Assembly (NCBI GenBank): GCA_020631035.1
Contig: JAHDIA010000092.1
Span: 1 to 12,879, forward strand
From: Chitinophagales bacterium
Lineage (GTDB): Bacteria; Bacteroidota; Bacteroidia; Chitinophagales; UBA2359
Direction: 5' to 3'
Length of the DNA: 12,879 nt
Below the pieces are notes generated by a model. That model made no database searches. It was not told the DNA's origin and worked only from the letters and a program-made list of their open reading frames with translations. Shown here one piece after another: positions 7,944 to 12,879 of this stretch. Numbering within the stretch: position 1 is the stretch's first letter; each line of letters opens with the position of its first letter. The position numbers were made by a program, and so were the translations under genes.

Positions 7944-7967
7944 CATTGGATCATTTTGATTCCAATG
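7944..7967. other. Small hairpin
   Basis: CATTGGATC (7944-7952) can pair with GATTCCAATG (7958-7967) with one bulged T and a 5-nt loop. It lies just before repeat copy B and is not followed by a U-run, so a terminator role is doubtful. Confidence 0.5.
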
Positions 7968-7998
7968 TATGTTTAGGAGGTATACAATTTAAGTCCTT

Positions 7999-8195
7999 GC
8001 AACGAAGGGCTAAACAAACTAAACTACGCCTGATAGCAATGGAAAGCCCACAGCGGGACTTCCACAGGCTCAGTCTCTTTTGTGGTCAAACTTTCGTTTT
8101 GGGGTTTTGCTTAGTGAGTCTGTCGAACTGAAGCGAGGACTTAGAATGGATAGCAGGGACTCGACTTGCAAACGAAGCCTCCAACATTCCGTCCC
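7999..8195. repeat. Structured non-coding repeat, copy B
   Basis: A diverged, longer version of the element at 2979-3129. It shares the left end GCAACGAAG (7999-8007), CTACGCCTGATAG (8024-8036), GGATAGCAGGGA (8148-8159) and the right end CAAACGAAGCC...TTCCGTCCC (8169-8195). Its centre (about 8060-8140) differs from copy A and is longer, and contains TGAGTCTGTCGAAC, related to the CTGAGCTTGTCGAA repeat at 9618-9655. Like copy A it lies between convergent genes, here the DUF4126 gene and the thiolase gene. Two short ORFs that cross it have no protein-like character. Confidence 0.7.
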
Positions 8196-8220
8196 TTAAA
8201 AAATAATTTTAGGCAAATTT

Positions 8221-8287
8221 CTATTTAACAATAAATAAGGTATCTAACTATAACATTCTGCTACATCGACCTATTTAACAATAAATA
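8221..8287. repeat. 17-bp direct repeat next to the thiolase stop codon
   Basis: CTATTTAACAATAAATA occurs at 8221-8237 and again at 8271-8287 with a 50-base period. The second copy ends 2 bases before the stop codon of the thiolase gene. No gene lies in 7695-8289; apart from the repeats listed, I see nothing else there. Confidence 0.85.
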
Positions 8288-8289
8288 CA

Positions 8290-9504
8290 TTATCCCCCAG
8301 AAACGTTTTCCACCACTATGCCCGCTCCCAAACCAGCTCCTCCACTGATGCCTGCTACCCCAAACTGCACGCCTCTGCGCTCCATTTCGTCCATAAGCGT
8401 GGTGGTAATCATTGCTCCACTGGCTCCTTGAGCGTGTCCCATTGTCATCGTTCCACCATTGACATTGAATTTGTCTGAATCAATTTTTAAATCTCTTTGA
8501 TACTTGAGACAGGAAGCCGAAAAAGCCTCTGCAAAATTGTGTAAATCAATGTCCTCCACCTTTAAACCAGCCTTTTGTATGGCGTTGAGCATCGACTGTT
8601 GCCCACCCAATAACATAATGATGGGCTCACAAGCAGTACTGTCGAAAGCTCGAATTTTGGCTCTTGGTTTTAGTCCCAAAGCCTTTCCCTTTTCTAAACT
8701 TCCAATGAGCAATACACTTGCCCCGTCTGCCATAGTTGGAGAATTGCCTACATGGTGTAGGTACTCTAGTTTTTCCAACTGCGGATAACGCTCTTTTATT
8801 TTTGCCTGAATATTGGGCGTCATAAAAGCTTGAAAGACAGGATCAAATCGTTTCAATTTTTCGGCTGTGGTATTGGCTCGAATGCATTCGTCTAGCTCCA
8901 AAACTGTTTCTCTTGCTTGATTGGAAATGGGAATCAATGATTTTTTAAAATGTCCATTGGCAGTTGCCTTTGCAGCTCTTTGGTGTGATTGAACGGCATA
9001 AGCATCTAGCTCGTCTCTATTGAATCCTTCGAGGCTGGCAATCAAGTCCGCAGAAATGCCCATAATGGTGTAATTGGTTTTAACCGTTACATCCTTGTCA
9101 GCAAACCAAGCTCCCTGGTCCGAAAACATAGGAACTTGTGACAACATTTCTATACCTCCCGCTACGACCATATCCGACAAACCCGCTTGTACTTTTGCAT
9201 AGGCTAAACCAATGGCAGTCAATGCCGATGAACAAAAAGTATTGACGGTCATTGCATCTATATGATCGCCCCATCCATGATACAAACTTGATATTTTTGC
9301 AATATTCGCCCCTTGACCTCCCACTTGTCCCACACAACCCAAAATAAGAGAATCGATGTCTTTAGAATCAATGCCATTGCGTTTCTCCAAAGCAGCATAC
9401 AATTGCGACAATAAATTGATTGGTTTGATGTTTGCCAATGCTCCTTTTTCTTTAGAGCCTTTCCCTCTTGGCGTTCGGACTGCATCAAATATGTATGTTT
9501 CCAT
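8290..9504 (-). CDS. FadA-type thiolase (acetyl-CoA acyltransferase family) with altered catalytic residues
   Basis: 404 aa, the usual length for a thiolase. It begins METYIFDAVRTPRGKG, the classical thiolase start. The nucleophile Cys is present (NTFCSSAL, C91), as are the adenine-loop region, GNSPTMADGA (253-262) and the GHxxGASG histidine (GHAQGASG, H357). Two positions depart from the family: the Asn (or His) of the N/HEAF motif is Ala (FAEAF, A325), and the second catalytic Cys of the C-terminal CxG motif is Ser (GISGGAGLG, S387). Overall it resembles actinobacterial FadA3-like thiolases by memory, which keep NEAF and CIGGG. The family makes or cleaves 3-ketoacyl-CoA in the cytoplasm; with these changes normal thiolysis may be impaired. 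It is the last gene of the apparent operon, 153 bases after the oxygenase, with palindromes in between. Confidence 0.92.
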   Translation of the reverse strand: METYIFDAVRTPRGKGSKEKGALANIKPINLLSQLYAALEKRNGIDSKDIDSLILGCVGQVGGQGANIAKISSLYHGWGDHIDAMTVNTFCSSALTAIGLAYAKVQAGLSDMVVAGGIEMLSQVPMFSDQGAWFADKDVTVKTNYTIMGISADLIASLEGFNRDELDAYAVQSHQRAAKATANGHFKKSLIPISNQARETVLELDECIRANTTAEKLKRFDPVFQAFMTPNIQAKIKERYPQLEKLEYLHHVGNSPTMADGASVLLIGSLEKGKALGLKPRAKIRAFDSTACEPIIMLLGGQQSMLNAIQKAGLKVEDIDLHNFAEAFSASCLKYQRDLKIDSDKFNVNGGTMTMGHAQGASGAMITTTLMDEMERRGVQFGVAGISGGAGLGAGIVVENVSGG

Positions 9505-9537
9505 TTTTAAATTTAAATCATATCTATTGAATAAATT

Positions 9538-9607
9538 AAAGGTGTCACCTTTTTGCGTAAGTACAGGCTAGATAAACAGAAAAAACATCTATAAAGGTGG
9601 CACCTTT
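9538..9607. promoter_or_regulatory. Pair of palindromes AAAGGTGNCACCTTT (candidate operator)
   Basis: AAAGGTGTCACCTTT (9538-9552) and AAAGGTGGCACCTTT (9593-9607) are both perfect 7+1+7 dyads. Their centres are 55 bases apart, and they lie 34-103 bases upstream of the thiolase start at 9504. The AT-rich flanks are also inversely related (ATAAATT / TTATTTAAT). The spacing and symmetry suit a dimeric regulator; alternatively they form hairpins or are a dispersed repeat. Confidence 0.5.
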
Positions 9608-9617
9608 ATTTAATAGT

Positions 9618-9655
9618 CTGAGCTTGTCGAATGAACGAAACCTGAGCTTGTCGAA
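9618..9655. repeat. Tandem CTGAGCTTGTCGAA repeat
   Basis: CTGAGCTTGTCGAA occurs at 9618-9631 and 9642-9655 (period 24), directly downstream of the oxygenase stop codon. A related sequence, TGAGTCTGTCGAAC, lies within repeat copy B. This looks like a short dispersed intergenic repeat. Confidence 0.8.
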
Positions 9656-9657
9656 GG

Positions 9658-11112
9658 TTAGCTAAACATTCTATCTCCATCGACCCAACAAGCGTGGAAA
9701 CCCAAAGGCACTCTTTGCGGCAATAAGATTCTAGCCAATGGCTCCTGATCTATGTTTTGCGCATCCAAAATGACCACTTCCGATTTTTCGGTACTGGCAT
9801 CGGTGACAAAGCTGATGACATAACCATCGTCTTCGGATTGTGCATTGGGTTTGGGAATGAAGGGCGACTCGCTACCCGATTTGTTTTTGCCATATTCATA
9901 TACTGTTGAGGTATTTTTCTCTGTATCATACTTTACAATGGCATCAAAGCGCAGTGCCTCTGAAGTTTCGAGTCTTTGATTGTAGGCGTATCTAGACTTG
10001 CGCCCCAAATAACGACTGTTCATCAGAGGAAACTCCGTACCCAAATCGTCCAAGCGGGATTCTTTGGTTTCTCCTGTTTTTAAATTAAAACGATAACGAT
10101 GCAAATAAGCTTTCAATCTCAAATAAGCATTGAGTTTTTCCACAGCTGACGAACCTTTGGGCAATTCTTCCTGTGGGGTGGGTTCTAGATTGACACAACA
10201 ATCCATCACAATTTCGTCGCCCTCTTCCCAACAATTGATGGTATGATAAATATAGCAGGGTTCTGCTTCAAACCAACGTACTTCATCGGCATTGCCAAAG
10301 CGAGGAATGATGGCAAAACGACTGGGTAGGTCTTTTCTAAATGTAGGAATGGCTCGCCCTCTCTTCGCCATTGCATTTAAGTCATAAATGAGGGGCAAAT
10401 CCATCAAGATAGAATAGTTTTGGGTAATGCCCATATCGTGTGGGATACGCGGACCAGGTGTGGGAATTTTGGTAAAATGCTTGACCGTTCCCGTTCCATT
10501 GACAACGCCATATGCCAAATAGGAAGCTGTCAATTCGTAGTCAAAGAACATCATTTCATTGGTATGTTCATCCACTTTGACGTGTGCCATTGCCTTGGAG
10601 CTTAGTGTTCCATTGTAGTTTTGAATGCCTTTGGTTTCAAGTGTGATGGGATCAATTTCGTACAAATCCCCACACATATACCAACCTGCCAACAATTTGC
10701 CATCGTGAAATCCAACGGCTGTATTGGCAGTATCTTTTAGTGGCACTCCCCTATTCCAAGGCCGCCCCATATTGGCTGCCAATTTGCCCAACAATCCTTG
10801 CCAAAGCGATTCTCCCGCTTGTTCTTCCTCCACAAAATTATTGGTTCTGATCCAGCGGTTGCGGTAGGTGGCTTTGCCGTTTTCCAATTGCAAAGCGTGC
10901 AACATTGCATCTCCGTCGAACCAATGGTAATGTCCTTTGGGTTCAAATTTGGGATTCGGACCATTCCGTACATAGACTCCATTGATGTCTTTGGGAATTT
11001 CTCCAATTACTTCTAAATCGCTTGCGACTATTTCCTCAAATATGGGGGCATAGGCTCCCAGTAAATAAGGATTGCCCGCTTCTAGGGCATAATTCATTAT
11101 GGCATTTTTCAT
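9658..11112 (-). CDS. Carotenoid cleavage / stilbene oxygenase family (RPE65-like) enzyme
   Basis: 484 aa, full length for the family and without a signal peptide. A seven-bladed propeller non-heme Fe(II) dioxygenase is expected. All four iron-binding histidines are visible: KAMAH (H177), RIPHDMG (H225), YIYHTINCWEEG (H290) and GFHACWV (H473). Typical second-shell glutamates are also present, in TEFPLMN (E360) and SEDDGYV (E427). The entry signature GVYVRNGPNP...HWFDGDAMLHA (46-73) is classical. The family cleaves C=C double bonds of carotenoids, apocarotenoids, lignostilbenes or isoeugenol-type phenylpropanoids using O2. The substrate cannot be assigned. It starts 15 bases after the stop of the SCPx-type thiolase, so co-transcription is very likely; the pairing with thiolases suggests the product enters CoA-dependent degradation (inference). 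Confidence 0.95.
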   Translation of the reverse strand: MKNAIMNYALEAGNPYLLGAYAPIFEEIVASDLEVIGEIPKDINGVYVRNGPNPKFEPKGHYHWFDGDAMLHALQLENGKATYRNRWIRTNNFVEEEQAGESLWQGLLGKLAANMGRPWNRGVPLKDTANTAVGFHDGKLLAGWYMCGDLYEIDPITLETKGIQNYNGTLSSKAMAHVKVDEHTNEMMFFDYELTASYLAYGVVNGTGTVKHFTKIPTPGPRIPHDMGITQNYSILMDLPLIYDLNAMAKRGRAIPTFRKDLPSRFAIIPRFGNADEVRWFEAEPCYIYHTINCWEEGDEIVMDCCVNLEPTPQEELPKGSSAVEKLNAYLRLKAYLHRYRFNLKTGETKESRLDDLGTEFPLMNSRYLGRKSRYAYNQRLETSEALRFDAIVKYDTEKNTSTVYEYGKNKSGSESPFIPKPNAQSEDDGYVISFVTDASTEKSEVVILDAQNIDQEPLARILLPQRVPLGFHACWVDGDRMFS

Positions 11113-11127
11113 CTATTTATTTAATTT

Positions 11128-12360
11128 TTAAAACCCTATGACAAAACTGGCAACAGTGGTAAAACTGCCACCAATGTTCAATATCCCTACATTTTGGGCT
11201 CCCTCCACTTGATAGGCTCCTGCTTTTTTGGCTGTCTGTTTGTAGGCGTCTAGTAACATTCGAACTCCTGTAGCTCCTACGGGATGCCCTGCTCCTATCA
11301 ATCCACCACTGGGATTGACGGGCAAACTGCCTTTAAAATCAATGTCTCCATTTTCGATGATTTTCCACGCCTCCCCTGCCTTACTCAATCCAAAATGTTC
11401 TAGGGCAACATATTCTGTAATGGTAAAGCAATCGTGGGTTTCAATGACATCCAATTGATTGGCATCTTCTAAACCAGCTCTACTTATGGCATCTTGAATG
11501 GCATCATATAAATGTGGGAAGGGATAAGCTGTCTTTTTGCTTTCTAGCAATTTGGTATTTAAGGAGATGGGAGCTGTTTGATGTCCCCAGCCTTTTATGT
11601 AGGGTATTTCTTCCAATTTTAAATTGCGTTTTTGGGCATAGGCCTTAGTAAATTGTTCTGAGGCAAGAAACACTGTTGCACTTCCATCCGTTATTCGTCC
11701 ACAATCTGATTTGCGCAAACTTCCTTCGATGAGTGGATTGATGTTAGCATCTGTTCCAAAATGTTCTGGGGTCATTTCCCACTTTCTTGTTTGGGCATTG
11801 GGATTGCGTTGGGCGTTGGCATAATTAATTTGGGCTATACTCGCCAAGTGTTCCTCTTTTATCCCATAACGCTCTTGGTAAAACTCTTTGACTTCAGAGA
11901 AAATATATACCCAAGGATAATTGGCTTCTTGGGCTTCATGTCCTACCCAAGCGGCGGCACCCAAATATTCCCCAGCTGTTTTGCCATCTACATTTCGCAT
12001 GAGTTCTACCCCTGTCACTGCTATCAAATCATAACAAACTGCTTCGATTTCTCGCATAGCTGATAAAATCGCCATACTACCAGAGGCACAAGCTGCTTCG
12101 TGACGCATAGAAGGTATGCCAAGCAATTCAGGAAAAGATTGAACCAATACTCCACCCAACTGCCCTTGCCCACAAAACAATTCTCCTACAAAGTTGCCAA
12201 TGTGGATGCTTTGTATATCTTTTATATCCAATTGGGTATTTTTGAGGGCTTGTTCAAAACTCTCTTTCATTAAAACGCCTATCTCTGTACCTTGCTTGCT
12301 CCAGTTATGCGCAAAGTCTGTCTGCGCTCCACCTAGTATGTATACTTTTTGTTTGCTCAT
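11128..12360 (-). CDS. SCPx/SCP2-type thiolase (acetyl-CoA acetyltransferase-like)
   Basis: 410 aa. It starts MSKQKVYILGGAQTDF, typical of sterol-carrier-protein-x type thiolases. Visible motifs are the nucleophile in EAACASGSM (C91), the SCP2-class ETHDCFTITEY (H309-D310-C311-F312, which replaces NEAF and supplies the second Cys), and GLIGAGHPVGATG (H359). The C-terminus (NIGGSFTT) lacks the CxG Cys, as is normal for this class. The enzyme would cleave 3-ketoacyl-CoA, often branched or ring-bearing. Many relatives work with a small DUF35/OB-fold partner, which is not seen here. It is the first gene of the operon with the oxygenase and the second thiolase. A weak promoter lies upstream on the minus strand (TATTTTTA at 12399-12392, one mismatch to TAnnTTTG, with a TTTTTG box 18 bases before it). 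Confidence 0.93.
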   Translation of the reverse strand: MSKQKVYILGGAQTDFAHNWSKQGTEIGVLMKESFEQALKNTQLDIKDIQSIHIGNFVGELFCGQGQLGGVLVQSFPELLGIPSMRHEAACASGSMAILSAMREIEAVCYDLIAVTGVELMRNVDGKTAGEYLGAAAWVGHEAQEANYPWVYIFSEVKEFYQERYGIKEEHLASIAQINYANAQRNPNAQTRKWEMTPEHFGTDANINPLIEGSLRKSDCGRITDGSATVFLASEQFTKAYAQKRNLKLEEIPYIKGWGHQTAPISLNTKLLESKKTAYPFPHLYDAIQDAISRAGLEDANQLDVIETHDCFTITEYVALEHFGLSKAGEAWKIIENGDIDFKGSLPVNPSGGLIGAGHPVGATGVRMLLDAYKQTAKKAGAYQVEGAQNVGILNIGGSFTTVASFVIGF

Positions 12361-12476
12361 ATATGATTGTACAATGTGCTACTGAATAGGGTAAAAATAC
12401 GAAAAATAAGTGGGAGGCAAAAAGCCCTCAAAAACATTGATGGAAAAATGTAATTTTTTTCGGCTGCTCCTTGCCC

Positions 12477-12484
12477 TATCTTTG
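12477..12484 (+). promoter_or_regulatory. -7 promoter element of the peptide gene array
   Basis: TATCTTTG matches the Bacteroidota -7 consensus exactly. A T-run (about 12454-12460) lies at roughly the -33 distance but contains no TTG. The first peptide ATG is 74 bases downstream. No similar element is seen between the two peptide genes, so they are probably co-transcribed from here. Confidence 0.5.
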
Positions 12485-12532
12485 AAGTATCAAACACAAA
12501 CAATGATAACAACACATATTTGAAACTAATTC

Positions 12533-12587
12533 TTTTAACAATTTAAACAACTAATATCATGAAAAATTTTCAAAATCAAACAACTAA
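12533..12587 (+). repeat. 55-bp exact repeat, copy 1 (5' UTR plus leader start)
   Basis: Identical over 55 bases to 12825-12879. It covers 26 bases of 5' UTR (TTTTAACAATTTAAACAACT and on) and the first nine codons of the peptide gene. The identity extends 4 more bases upstream with one mismatch. The downstream limit is unknown because the window ends. Confidence 0.95.
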
Positions 12588-12771
12588 CAACATCAACGAT
12601 TTTCAGAACTGGACTTTGAAGCAAGAGCAAATTCAAAAAGTGCAAGGTGGTGCAGCCGCTGTCGGATCAGCACTTGGGCTTGGTGGATATACTGAAGAAG
12701 CAGCTCTTGGTGGCTCTAATGATCCTGACATTGATTTGTTAGGTGGTTCTAATGACCCTGATATTGATTAA
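12559..12771 (+). CDS. Small peptide precursor with double-glycine leader and repeated LGGSNDPDID core
   Basis: 70 aa. Residues 1-31 form a polar, Asn/Gln-rich leader ending in WTLKQEQIQKVQGG. Hydrophobic residues sit at -12 (L20), -7 (I25) and -4 (V28) before G30-G31, as in GG leaders cut by C39-type peptidase-transporters; the usual Glu at -8 is at -9. The remainder is Ala/Gly-rich, then YTEEAALGG, then LGGSNDPDID twice (residues 50-59 and 61-70). Further GG pairs occur at 42-43, 51-52 and 62-63. There is no Cys, so lanthionine or sactionine chemistry is unlikely; Ser/Thr and many Asp/Glu would allow ester-type macrocycles, but no enzyme is in view. The two core repeats are identical in protein but differ at five nucleotide positions, all synonymous. 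A second paralogue starts 80 bases downstream. An exported peptide, RiPP or bacteriocin-like product is inferred. Confidence 0.75.
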   Translation: MKNFQNQTTNNINDFQNWTLKQEQIQKVQGGAAAVGSALGLGGYTEEAALGGSNDPDIDLLGGSNDPDID

Positions 12772-12824
12772 AATAGCCATACTTAACAAGAACAACAACA
12801 CACATTAACAGCAAAAACACATTT

Positions 12825-12879
12825 TTTTAACAATTTAAACAACTAATATCATGAAAAATTTTCAAAATCAAACAACTAA
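12825..12879 (+). repeat. 55-bp exact repeat, copy 2
   Basis: Identical to 12533-12587 (offset 292 bases) up to the last base of the window, so the true repeat may be longer. Confidence 0.95.
12851..12879 (+). CDS. Second double-glycine-type peptide gene (start only)
   Basis: ATG at 12851 followed by MKNFQNQTT and two bases of the next codon, then the window ends. Nucleotide identity with the first peptide gene is complete, including the 26 bases before the ATG, so this is a tandem paralogue with the same leader. The 79-base gap between the genes has no promoter or terminator that I can see. The core cannot be read. Confidence 0.75.

Noticed and set aside
7723..8131. Two plus-strand ORFs (72 and 61 codons) in the gene-free region
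   Set aside because: They run through an inverted repeat and repeat copy B, have no recognisable domain, and their composition reflects the repeats.
9538..9607. Palindromes as classical intrinsic terminators of the oxygenase gene
   Set aside because: The dyads have a single central base, so only five base pairs could form around a workable loop, and no U-run of normal length follows on the minus strand.

Overview
The window reads as a chromosomal segment of a low-GC Bacteroidota bacterium. The evidence is: promoter elements of the Bacteroidota type (TAnnTTTG), starts without strong Shine-Dalgarno sequences, a secreted protein ending in the typical Bacteroidota VELRD-like plus dockerin-like tail, and a DUF4126 membrane protein. 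A Saprospira/Aureispira-like source is only an impression and cannot be proved from the sequence.

Layout. 1-1879 (-) is the 5' part of a large secreted protein whose 3' end lies outside the window. Divergent from it, 2040-2978 (+) encodes a SMI1/KNR4 (SUKH) family protein. A non-coding structured repeat follows (2979-3129). Then come three minus-strand genes: a ChaN/EreA-like (TIKI superfamily) predicted exported protein (3147-4370), a HExxH metallopeptidase-like protein (4498-6312), and a SnoaL/NTF2-like small protein (6433-6813) with a clear intrinsic terminator. A 314-base divergent spacer with nested inverted repeats leads to a DUF4126 membrane protein (7128-7694, +). About 600 bases without a credible gene follow (7695-8289); they hold an inverted repeat, a hairpin, a second diverged copy of the structured repeat and a short direct repeat.

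8290-12360 (-) looks like a three-gene catabolic operon, transcribed in this order: SCPx/SCP2-type thiolase (11128-12360), carotenoid-cleavage/stilbene oxygenase (9658-11112), and a FadA-type thiolase (8290-9504) that lacks two canonical catalytic residues. The first two genes are 15 nt apart. The third follows a 153-nt spacer with two identical-class palindromes (AAAGGTGNCACCTTT) and a tandem short repeat. A plausible joint role is oxidative cleavage of a polyene, stilbene or phenylpropanoid-like substrate followed by CoA-dependent chain shortening; this is inference.

Divergent from the operon, at the right edge, begins what looks like a tandem array of small double-glycine-leader peptide genes. 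The first is complete (12559-12771, 70 aa) and carries a twice-repeated LGGSNDPDID core. The second starts at 12851 and is cut by the window end; its leader start and 26 bases of 5' UTR are identical to the first. This is the best candidate in the window for an undescribed system (a secreted or RiPP-like peptide family). No maturation enzyme or transporter is visible here.
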